Positions 15,840 to 23,766 of a DNA stretch of 64,000 nt are shown one piece after another. The position numbers and the translations under genes are program-made. Position 1 is the first letter of the stretch; every line of letters starts with the position of its first letter. A model generated the notes under the pieces. The model worked only from the letters and a program-made list of their open reading frames with translations, searched no databases and was not told the DNA's origin. Source of the DNA: Spirochaetaceae bacterium (GTDB taxonomy: Bacteria; Myxococcota_A; UBA9160; UBA4427); assembly GCA_020632655.1 (NCBI GenBank), contig JACKFD010000011.1, positions 1-64,000 on the forward strand. The letters are read 5' to 3'.

Positions 15840-17333
15840 CAGGACGGCGGCGGCAAGGAGCGGGGACCGGGCGGCGCCGGACCGGGGCGGGGCGCCGGAT
15901 CGGGCGGTCGCGGCAAGTCGCGATGGCCCGGACGCGGCACCGGCACGCGCCAGTCCGCGGGTCCGACGGCGCCGCGGGTGATCGCGATCCGCGTGCTCGA
16001 GCGGGTCCAGCGCGCAGGCGCCTACGCCGACCTCGCGCTGCACCACGCCCTCGTGCAGAGCCGCATGCCGGCGGCGGATCGCGCGCTCGCGACGGAGCTG
16101 GTCTATGGAACGCTGCGCTGGCGGGGGCGGCTCGACTATCTGCTCGGGCGGGCGCTCGACCGCGACCTCGCGAAGCTCGAGCCCCTCGTGCTGACGGCGC
16201 TGCGGGTCGGCGCCTATCAGCTCTGCTTCTCGGATCGCATCCCGGACAACGCGGCGGTCGACGAGGCCGTTCGCTGCGTGCGGGCGCTCGGGCTCGAGCG
16301 GGCGACGGGGCTCGTGAACGCCGTGCTGCGGCGGCTCGCGCGGGAGTGGCGGGAGTACGCGCTGCCGGAGCTCGCGAGCGATCCGCTCGCGCATCTCGTG
16401 CAGGCGTGCTCGCTGCCGGAGTGGCTGGCCGAGCGATGGCTCGAGCAGTACGGGCCGGAGCAGGCGGCCACGCTCGCGCTCTCGATGAACGAGCCGGCGC
16501 CGCTCACGGTGCGCGTCAATCGCACGCGCACGACGCGCGAGGCGATCTCGGCGTCGCTGCGCGAGCGATTCCCCGACACGACGACGTGTCGCTGGGCACC
16601 GGACGGGCTCGTGCTCGGGCGCAAGGGCGACGTCGGGCGGGACGAGGCCTTCCTCGCCGGCGAGATCTCCGTGCAGGACGAGGCGAGTCAGCTCGTGGTG
16701 CACCTGCTCGATCCGCACCCCGGCGAGCGCATCCTCGACGCCTGCGCCGCGCCCGGCACGAAGACCGCCGCGATCGCCGAGCACCTCGCCGGCGAGGGCC
16801 ATGTCCTCGCGATCGACCGCCATCCGGGAAGGCTGCGCCTCGTCGGGCGTGGCATGCGCCGGCTCGGACTCGGCGGCGTCGCGACCCTCGAGCGCGATGC
16901 GACGAAATCCCTCACGGATCTCGTCGGCGAGGAGCACGGGCCGGCCTTCGACCGCGTGCTCGTCGATGCGCCCTGCTCCGGGCTCGGCGCGCTCCGCCGC
17001 AATCCCGACGCGAGATGGCGGCTGCGGGCCGAGGATCTGCCCGCCCTCGCGAAGGTCCAGCGTCAGCTCCTCGAGTCGACCGCCGCCGTCTTGAGGCCCG
17101 GCGGAAGCCTCGTCTACTCTACGTGCACCGTCACGCCGGAGGAGAACGAGCAGGTCGTGCGCGGCTTCCTCGCGACCCGGGCCAGCTGGCGGATCGCGTC
17201 GCGCGACGAGGCGCCCGAGTCGATGCGCGAGCTCGTCGACGACGAAGGCTTCATGCGACTCCTGCCGCATCGACACGACACGGACGGCTTCTTCGCCGTG
17301 CGCCTCGTGCGCGGCGAGAAAAGCGGCCAGTAG
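15828..17333 (+). CDS. rsmB: 16S rRNA (cytosine-5) methyltransferase RsmB/Sun
   Basis: The 501-residue protein has a Gly/Arg-rich leader of about 45 residues, an N-terminal NusB-like RNA-binding domain (ELVYGTLRWRGRLDYLL, IPDNAAVDEAVRCVR, GLVNAVLRR) and a SAM-dependent methyltransferase domain with DACAAPGTKT, the motif IV VDAPCSGLG and motif VI YSTCT, which supply the two catalytic cysteines. RsmB methylates C967 of 16S rRNA in E. coli. The start overlaps the fmt stop by four bases. The stop lies inside the first unit of a 38-bp tandem repeat. Confidence 0.95.
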   Translation: MSTGQDGGGKERGPGGAGPGRGAGSGGRGKSRWPGRGTGTRQSAGPTAPRVIAIRVLERVQRAGAYADLALHHALVQSRMPAADRALATELVYGTLRWRGRLDYLLGRALDRDLAKLEPLVLTALRVGAYQLCFSDRIPDNAAVDEAVRCVRALGLERATGLVNAVLRRLAREWREYALPELASDPLAHLVQACSLPEWLAERWLEQYGPEQAATLALSMNEPAPLTVRVNRTRTTREAISASLRERFPDTTTCRWAPDGLVLGRKGDVGRDEAFLAGEISVQDEASQLVVHLLDPHPGERILDACAAPGTKTAAIAEHLAGEGHVLAIDRHPGRLRLVGRGMRRLGLGGVATLERDATKSLTDLVGEEHGPAFDRVLVDAPCSGLGALRRNPDARWRLRAEDLPALAKVQRQLLESTAAVLRPGGSLVYSTCTVTPEENEQVVRGFLATRASWRIASRDEAPESMRELVDDEGFMRLLPHRHDTDGFFAVRLVRGEKSGQ

Positions 17334-17420
17334 ATCGAGCCCGAGTGCGCGGCAAGAAGAGCGGCCAGTAGATCGAGCCCGAGCGCGCGGCGAGAAGAGC
17401 GGCGCCCAGGCCGAGCCCGA
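17307..17420. repeat. Three tandem 38-bp repeats over the rsmB 3' end
   Basis: Units at 17307-17344, 17345-17382 and 17383-17420 each contain GCGCGGC, AGCGGC and end with GAGCCCGA. Units 1 and 2 differ at only two or three positions, including the rsmB stop context CCAGTAGATCGAGCCCGA; unit 3 is more diverged in its middle. A 38-bp period is not a multiple of three, and units 2 and 3 lie outside the coding sequence, just upstream of rpe. Confidence 0.9.
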
Positions 17421-17463
17421 ACGATTCCCGAACCGTGACGCGAGTGGAGAGAGGAGAGCGAGC

Positions 17464-18153
<690 letters not shown>

Positions 18154-18182
18154 GCCCCCGCCGGGCAGGGCCGGCCGGGGGC
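18154..18182 (+). terminator. GC-rich hairpin after rpe, possible terminator
   Basis: Directly after the rpe stop, GCCCCCGCCGG can pair with CCGGCCGGGGGC (one bulged base) around a short loop. No T-tract follows. It would separate the rpe operon from the tRNA promoter. Confidence 0.4.
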
Positions 18183-18279
18183 ACCGGATGCCCAGGCCGT
18201 CCGATCAGCGCCCGAGAGCCTCGCGCCCCCCGCGAGCCTTGGCAGCCCGAAAAGGGCCCGGGAATCAGCGCTTTACGGC

Positions 18280-18307
18280 TTGAGCCCCGCGTTCGACCCC
18301 GTATACT
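18280..18307 (+). promoter_or_regulatory. Sigma-70-like promoter of tRNA-Pro
   Basis: TTGAGC (18280-18285) and TATACT (18302-18307) are separated by 16 bases. TATACT ends 12 bases before the first tRNA base. It is the clearest promoter-like pair in the window and stands out from the GC-rich surroundings. Confidence 0.6.
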
Positions 18308-18319
18308 CCGGCGCTCGGT

Positions 18320-18396
<77 letters not shown>

Positions 18397-18412
18397 GTCG
18401 CGCTCGACACCC

Positions 18413-19813
18413 TCACGCGTCGAGCGCCGCCCGCCCGATCCGTCGCCACGCGACGACCCCGAACACCGCCCCCACCGCGACCCACGCCCCGCTCGCCCCA
18501 CCCGGCTCCGGCACCGCGAACACATCCCCGTCCGCATAATCCAGCACGTACAACCGCCCCGCCGCATCCTCTCCGAACGAAGAGATCGCCGCGATCGTAC
18601 CCACGTCCGGCACGAAGCGCGGATCGAAGCGATGCTCCGTGAGCTCCGTGTAGTTCGTGCCGTCGAAGGCGCCCGGGGCGGAGCCGTCGAAGCGGAGCGA
18701 CCAGAGGTCGCCGCTGCCGAAGTCGCCGAAGAAATAACGTCCCTGCAGCTCGGCGACGGGACCGCGGTAGACGTAGCCGCCCGTGACGGCGATGCCCTCG
18801 AAGCCGGCGGGCGGGCCCGAGCAATTCGACGGTCCCGACGGATGCGGGTAGTCGAAGATCGGCTCGAGGTTCCCCGGCGGACGCGCGCCGCCGACGGTCG
18901 GCGTCGCGATCGTGCCCTCGCGCAGACGCCAGCCGAGGTTCTCGCCGCCGACGCCGCCGCCGACCAGCACGTCGACCTCCTCGCACGCACCCTGCCCGAC
19001 GTCGCCGATCCACAGGTCGCCCGTCTGCCGATCGAAGCTCGAGCGGAAGGGATTGCGCAGGCCGTAGACCCAGATCTCGTCGTCGCCCGTGACGCCGACG
19101 AAGGGGTTGTCGGCGGGGATGGCGTAGTTGCGCGTCGTGTCGGCGGGGAAGTCGTCGGCGTCGACGTCGATCCGCAGGATCTTGCCGAGCAGGTTGTCGG
19201 TCACGTCCTGGGCGTTGCCCGTGACGGGCGTATGGCCCGTGCCCTCGTCGTTCGCGCCGCCGCCGTCGCCGGTCGCGACGTAGAGGTAGCCGTCGGGGCC
19301 GAAGCCGATCCAGCCGCCGTTGTGGCTGGCCTGGGGCTGATCGATCGCGAGGATCTGTAGCTCGCTTCCGGGGTCGGCGAGGTCGGGGTCGGAGGGGGAG
19401 ACCGTGTAGCGGAGGATCCGGGTGTCGGGGTCCGTGATGTAGACGTAGAGGAAGCCGTTGGTCGCGTAGTCGGGATGGAAGGCGAGGCCGAGCAGGCCCT
19501 GCTCGAAGCCGGTCGCGAGGCCACCGACGGTCAGGAAGGGGGTCGCATCGACCGTGTGCGAGGCGGGGCGGACGATCTGGATGTTCCCCGTCTGCTGCTC
19601 GATCACGAAGACCCGCTCGAAGTCGCCGGGCGGCGCCGTCAGGAAGACCGGGCGCGAGAGGCCGGCGACGACGCGCTCGACGAGCCCCTGAGCGCCGCTC
19701 GGCGCCGCCGCCGACACGCAGAGCGCCAGCAATCCCGCGGCGGTCGCGAGCAGGCCGCGGACGCCCGACTGGGCGCGAAGGCGGGGAGGGAGCGGACGCG
19801 ACTCGATCTTCAT
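18413..19813 (-). CDS. PQQ-dependent sugar (glucose/sorbosone) dehydrogenase-like protein with PEP-CTERM tail
   Basis: The 466-residue protein has a signal peptide ending near PSGAQ, then a soluble-glucose-dehydrogenase-like beta-propeller: GLLGLAFHPDYATNG, ASHNGGWIGFGPDGYLYVATGDGG, LLGKILRIDVD, VYGLRNPFRSSFD, GDVGQGACEEVD, GENLGWR and FGDFGSGDLW. Such domains bind PQQ and calcium and oxidise sugars or similar alcohols. The C-terminus is VPEP, a hydrophobic helix (WVAVGAVFGVVAW) and RRIGR, a PEP-CTERM exosortase sorting signal, so surface anchoring is expected. AGAGAGAAG precedes the ATG. The substrate is unknown. Confidence 0.9.
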   Translation of the reverse strand: MKIESRPLPPRLRAQSGVRGLLATAAGLLALCVSAAAPSGAQGLVERVVAGLSRPVFLTAPPGDFERVFVIEQQTGNIQIVRPASHTVDATPFLTVGGLATGFEQGLLGLAFHPDYATNGFLYVYITDPDTRILRYTVSPSDPDLADPGSELQILAIDQPQASHNGGWIGFGPDGYLYVATGDGGGANDEGTGHTPVTGNAQDVTDNLLGKILRIDVDADDFPADTTRNYAIPADNPFVGVTGDDEIWVYGLRNPFRSSFDRQTGDLWIGDVGQGACEEVDVLVGGGVGGENLGWRLREGTIATPTVGGARPPGNLEPIFDYPHPSGPSNCSGPPAGFEGIAVTGGYVYRGPVAELQGRYFFGDFGSGDLWSLRFDGSAPGAFDGTNYTELTEHRFDPRFVPDVGTIAAISSFGEDAAGRLYVLDYADGDVFAVPEPGGASGAWVAVGAVFGVVAWRRIGRAALDA

Positions 19814-20250
19814 CTTCTCTCTATTCTCCGTTGGGATTCACTCGACCGGGGGCTTCAGGCCACACTCCGACCTCGAGGCATCGTGGGCCTGGCGCCCGGA
19901 AAGTGGCACGTCGCGGGCCACCGGGCGGTGAGATCCATCCCCTCCGCCGTGGAGCCCTCCCCCGCTTTCTGTTAGAAACTGTCCGCCCACGGTGCCGCCG
20001 AGGGGTCCCGGCCTCCGCCCACCCGGTGGGTCGCCGGGAGCGGGCCTTCCGGGGCCCGACCGCGGGCACGCCCCGATCAGACGACCGGCACGCACGGCCT
20101 GCGCGATCCGTGGCCCGGGCCCAGGCCCCGCCACGGCGACGTCGCCGCCCGACGTCCGGCGCGAGCCGAGATCAAGAGCTGTCCCGACGTCCGGCGCGAG
20201 CCGCGATCACGAGCCGTCCCGACCGAAACGGACCCACCCCCAGAGGAACC
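19814..20250. other. Divergent intergenic region upstream of icd
   Basis: This 437-base region lies between two divergent starts. It contains a 2 x 35-bp tandem repeat next to icd (listed separately) and otherwise no gene I can support. The stretch near 19965-19990 (CTTTCTGTTAGAAACTG) is locally AT-richer and could hold promoter elements, but no clear -35/-10 pair is seen. Confidence 0.5.
20150..20219. repeat. Two tandem 35-bp repeats upstream of icd
   Basis: Units 20150-20184 and 20185-20219 both start CGACGTCCGGCGCGAGCC and differ at three of 35 positions. The second copy ends 31 bases before the icd start codon, so the repeat is probably in the 5' untranslated region or promoter. Confidence 0.85.
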
Positions 20251-22476
20251 ATGAGCCAGTCTCCGCCGATCATCTACACCTGGACCGACGAAGCCCCCGC
20301 CCTGGCGACCTACGCCTTCCTCCCCGTGATCCGCGCCTTCGCCGGCGCGACGGGCGTCCCCGTCGAGACCCGGGACATCTCCCTCGCCGGCCGCCTCCTC
20401 GCGGTCTTCCCCGAGCGCCTCTCGCCGGAGCAGCGCGAGGCCGACGGGCTCGCGGAGCTCGGCGAGCTCGTGAAGACGCCCGAGGCGAACGTGATCAAGC
20501 TGCCCAACGTCTCCGCCTCGATCCCCCAGCTGAAGGCCGCGATCAAGGAGCTGCAGAGCAAGGGCTACGCCCTGCCCGACTACCCCGACGAGCCCGCGAA
20601 CGACGACGAGCGGGACGTCAAGGCGCGCTACGACAAGGTCAAGGGCAGCGCCGTCAACCCCGTGCTGCGCGAGGGCAACTCGGATCGCCGCGCGCCGAAG
20701 GCGGTCAAGGAGTACGCGCGCAAGAACCCCCATCGCATGGGTGCGTGGAAGAAGGACTCGAAGACCCACGTCTCGACGATGTCCGCCGGCGACTTCTGCC
20801 ACAACGAGCAGTCCGTGACCGTGCCGACCGCGACGACGGTCCGGATCGAGCTCGAGGCGAGGGACGGGAAGAAGACGGTCCTGAAGGACGGGCTCAAGCT
20901 GCAGGCCGGCGAGGTCATGGACGCGACGTTCATGAGCCGACGCTTCCTCACGGCCTTCCTCGCGGAGCAGATCGAGGACGCGAAGAAGCAGGGCGTGCTC
21001 TTCTCGCTGCACATGAAGGCGACGATGATGAAGGTCTCGGACCCGATCATCTTCGGCCACGCGGTCCGCACGTTCTTCGCCCCGGTCTTCGAGAAGCACG
21101 GCGCCGTGCTCGAGAAGCTCGGCGTCGACGTGAACAACGGTTTCGGCGATCTCGTGCAGAAGATCGCGGGCCTGCCCGAGGCCGAGCGCAAGGCAATCGA
21201 GGCGACGATCGAGGCGACCTATGCGGCGCGGCCGGCGATCGCGATGGTGAACTCCGACAAGGGCATCACGAACCTGCACGTGCCGAGCGACATCATCATC
21301 GACGCGTCGATGCCGCCCATGATCCGTGACTCGGGCGGGATGTGGAATCCGAAGGGCGAGCTGCAGGACTGCAAGGCCGTCATCCCGGACTCGAGCTACG
21401 CGGGCGTCTACCGGGCGGTCGTCGAGGATTGCCGGGCGAATGGCGCCTACGATCCGGCGACGATGGGCTCGGTCCCGAACGTCGGCCTCATGGCCCAGAA
21501 GGCCGAGGAGTACGGCTCCCACGACAAGACCTTCGAGATCGCGACCGACGGCACGGTCCGCGTGATCGACGCCTCGGGCAAGGTGCTGATGGAGCACGTC
21601 GTCGAGCAGGGCGACATCTGGCGCGCCTGCCAGACGAAGGACCCGGCGATCCGCGACTGGGTCAAGCTCGCAGTCGCCCGCGCCCGGGCGACGGGCTCGC
21701 CGGCCATCTTCTGGCTCGACGCGAACCGCGCCCACGACGCGGAGCTCATCAAGAAGGTCGAGGCCTATCTCCCCGAGCACGACACGAAGGGGCTCGACAT
21801 CCGCGTGCTCTCGCCCGTCGAGGCGACGAAGCTCTCGGTCGAGCGGATCCGCCGCGGCGAGGACACGATCTCGGTCACGGGCAACGTGCTCCGCGACTAC
21901 CTGACGGACCTCTTCCCGATCCTCGAGATCGGCACCTCGGCGAAGATGCTCTCGATCGTGCCGCTCATGAACGGCGGTGGCCTCTTCGAGACGGGTGCGG
22001 GCGGCTCGGCGCCGAAGCACGTACAGCAATTCGAGCAGGAGGGACATCTGCGCTGGGACTCCCTCGGCGAGTTCCTCGCGCTGGCCGCCTCCCTCGACCA
22101 TCTCGGCGAGCATTTCGACAACGACGCCGCGCGCCTGCTCGGCGAGACCCTCGACCAGGCGACGGGCCAGCTCTTGCTGAACGACAAGGCGCCCCGGCGC
22201 AAGGTCCACGAGCTCGACAACCGCGGCAGCCAGTTCTACCTGACGCTCTACTGGGCGCAGGCCGTCGCGGCGCAGACGAAGGACCCGGCCCTCGCGAAGC
22301 GCTTCGCACCGATCGCCGAGAAGCTCGCATCGAGCGAGTCGAAGATCCTGCAGGAGCTCGCGGACGCCCAGGGCGCGGCCCAGGACCTCGGCGGCTACTA
22401 CCGCCCGGTCTTCGAGCGCGCGGACCGGGCGATGCGGCCGAGCGCGACGTTCAACGCGATCGTCGAGGGGATCTGA
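20251..22476 (+). CDS. icd: Isocitrate dehydrogenase, NADP-dependent, monomeric type
   Basis: The 741-residue protein matches the large monomeric IDH family (about 740 aa, IDH-II of Azotobacter/Corynebacterium) throughout: IIYTWTDEAPALATYAFLP, NVSASIPQLKAAIKELQ, NSDRRAPKAVKEYARKNPH, FSLHMKATMMKVSDPIIFGH, GITNLHVPSDIIIDASMPPMIR, DSSYAGVYRAVVEDC and the C-terminal LDNRGSQFYLTLYWAQAVA. It converts isocitrate to 2-oxoglutarate with NADP in the TCA cycle. ATG 20251 has AGAGGA 4 bases upstream. It is unrelated in sequence to the dimeric Icd of E. coli. Confidence 0.97.
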   Translation: MSQSPPIIYTWTDEAPALATYAFLPVIRAFAGATGVPVETRDISLAGRLLAVFPERLSPEQREADGLAELGELVKTPEANVIKLPNVSASIPQLKAAIKELQSKGYALPDYPDEPANDDERDVKARYDKVKGSAVNPVLREGNSDRRAPKAVKEYARKNPHRMGAWKKDSKTHVSTMSAGDFCHNEQSVTVPTATTVRIELEARDGKKTVLKDGLKLQAGEVMDATFMSRRFLTAFLAEQIEDAKKQGVLFSLHMKATMMKVSDPIIFGHAVRTFFAPVFEKHGAVLEKLGVDVNNGFGDLVQKIAGLPEAERKAIEATIEATYAARPAIAMVNSDKGITNLHVPSDIIIDASMPPMIRDSGGMWNPKGELQDCKAVIPDSSYAGVYRAVVEDCRANGAYDPATMGSVPNVGLMAQKAEEYGSHDKTFEIATDGTVRVIDASGKVLMEHVVEQGDIWRACQTKDPAIRDWVKLAVARARATGSPAIFWLDANRAHDAELIKKVEAYLPEHDTKGLDIRVLSPVEATKLSVERIRRGEDTISVTGNVLRDYLTDLFPILEIGTSAKMLSIVPLMNGGGLFETGAGGSAPKHVQQFEQEGHLRWDSLGEFLALAASLDHLGEHFDNDAARLLGETLDQATGQLLLNDKAPRRKVHELDNRGSQFYLTLYWAQAVAAQTKDPALAKRFAPIAEKLASSESKILQELADAQGAAQDLGGYYRPVFERADRAMRPSATFNAIVEGI

Positions 22477-22501
22477 CGCCACGGCCGCGGCCGCACATCC
22501 T

Positions 22502-22527
22502 CGATCGTGCCCGGGCCGGGCCGATCG
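22502..22527 (+). terminator. Strong hairpin after icd, terminator candidate
   Basis: CGATCG-T-GCCCG pairs with CGGGC-CGATCG around a GGC loop: 11 base pairs with one bulge, 25 bases after the icd stop. It lies between convergent genes and could act in both directions. No T-tract is present. Confidence 0.45.
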
Positions 22528-22601
22528 GGGGTACCGTACTCGAACATGCTCGGCTGGAAGGCTTGGGATGCTTGCTAGGCCGGCGGGGCGGGTGCGCGGC
22601 G

Positions 22602-23543
22602 TTAGTCGTGCGCCCGGATCGAGTCGAGCAGCGTGGCACCCGAGTTGAAGCGCAGGGTGATCGCCGCCTCGCCGCCGTAGAGGAGGCGCTGGTCGCCGCG
22701 GAAGGGCGCCTCCTTGTACTCCGAGAGACCCGCCGTCCCGCGCGCCGAGAGCTCGACGCCGACGGGACCGGGTAGCGGCAGCCGCCAGCGCAGTCCGAGG
22801 AAGCCCACTCGGTCGTCCTCGTTCACGAGCTCCTCCTCGACCCGGGACCATCGCCCGCCGAAGAGCACCTGCACGTTCGGCGTCGCATACCAGCCCGCCG
22901 TGCCCTCGACGCGGTAGACGACCGCATCGACGTCGAAGGGCAGGGCCGAGCCCGATACCTGCCGCCGCGTGAAGTCGAAGCGCACGCCCCAGTCGACCGG
23001 TCCCGAGCCGAGATCGGGCACGAAGACGATCGCCTCGGCCGACCCGCCGTAGGCGTCCGCGTCGAGCCCGCCATCCGCCATCAGCCGGTCGTAATGTCCA
23101 CCGGCCGCGAAGGCGCCCCTCGACGGGTCGCGCCAGAAGAGCTCGAGCTCGCCCCCGATCGCGTCGAGCTCGCTCGCGTCCGGATCCGCCGCGTCGAGGC
23201 TCCGGCGCGTCTCGGCAAATCCCCCGCGCACGCGTCCGCGCGCGCCGGTCGAGCGCGTGATCGGCACGGTCGCGACGAGCTCGCCCCAGGCGGCGTGCGC
23301 GTCGACATCGTCGGTCCGGAGCGTGCCCGAGGTCACGGCGCCGAAGAAGGTCGTGTCGACGCCGTCGACGTGCTCGAAGCGATAGCCGCCGGTCGCGCGG
23401 ACGTTGATGCGGGCGACGGCAGGCGACGGCGGCACGGGCTCCTTGCGCACCCGCGGCGGATAGGGCGTCCAATCGGAGCCGCCCCGCGCGATCGGTGCGA
23501 TCAGCACGAGGAGCAGGAGGGTGATCGGCGTGGCCGCACGCAT
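22602..23543 (-). CDS. Predicted outer-membrane beta-barrel protein, unknown function
   Basis: After a signal sequence (MRAATPITLLLLVLIAPIARGG) the roughly 290-residue mature part alternates short amphipathic strands: INVRATGGYRFEHVD, GELVATVPITR, AIGGELELFWRD, AGGHYDRLMADGG, DWGVRFDFTRRQ, WYATPNVQVLFGGRWSR, VGFLGLRWRLP and a final EAAITLRFNSG. This pattern fits a beta-barrel of about 12-14 strands. I do not recognise the family. The ATG at 23543 is chosen because the signal peptide starts there; a GTG at 23603 with GGAGGAG before it would add 20 residues. Confidence 0.7.
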   Translation of the reverse strand: MRAATPITLLLLVLIAPIARGGSDWTPYPPRVRKEPVPPSPAVARINVRATGGYRFEHVDGVDTTFFGAVTSGTLRTDDVDAHAAWGELVATVPITRSTGARGRVRGGFAETRRSLDAADPDASELDAIGGELELFWRDPSRGAFAAGGHYDRLMADGGLDADAYGGSAEAIVFVPDLGSGPVDWGVRFDFTRRQVSGSALPFDVDAVVYRVEGTAGWYATPNVQVLFGGRWSRVEEELVNEDDRVGFLGLRWRLPLPGPVGVELSARGTAGLSEYKEAPFRGDQRLLYGGEAAITLRFNSGATLLDSIRAHD

Positions 23544-23766
23544 CGCGCGCGCGATCTCCGCCGCCGGGCGTCGGCCCGGCCCGTCCCCTCCTCGAGTCTG
23601 CACGCTGCTCCTCCGCGATCCACGCTCTTCACCGGGCGCGGAGCCCGCGTCCCGTCGGGCCTCGCCGCCCGGTCGGCCCCGGGCCGGCGGCCCTCCGGCG
23701 GCGTTTCGGCGGGACGCGCGCCGGGATGAAGCCCGAAGCGGCCGGCGGCGGAGGATACGCCGCTCG

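Noticed and set aside
17307..17420. Repeats as a CRISPR array
   Set aside because: The 38-bp units are directly abutting with no spacers, overlap a gene end, and no cas gene lies near.
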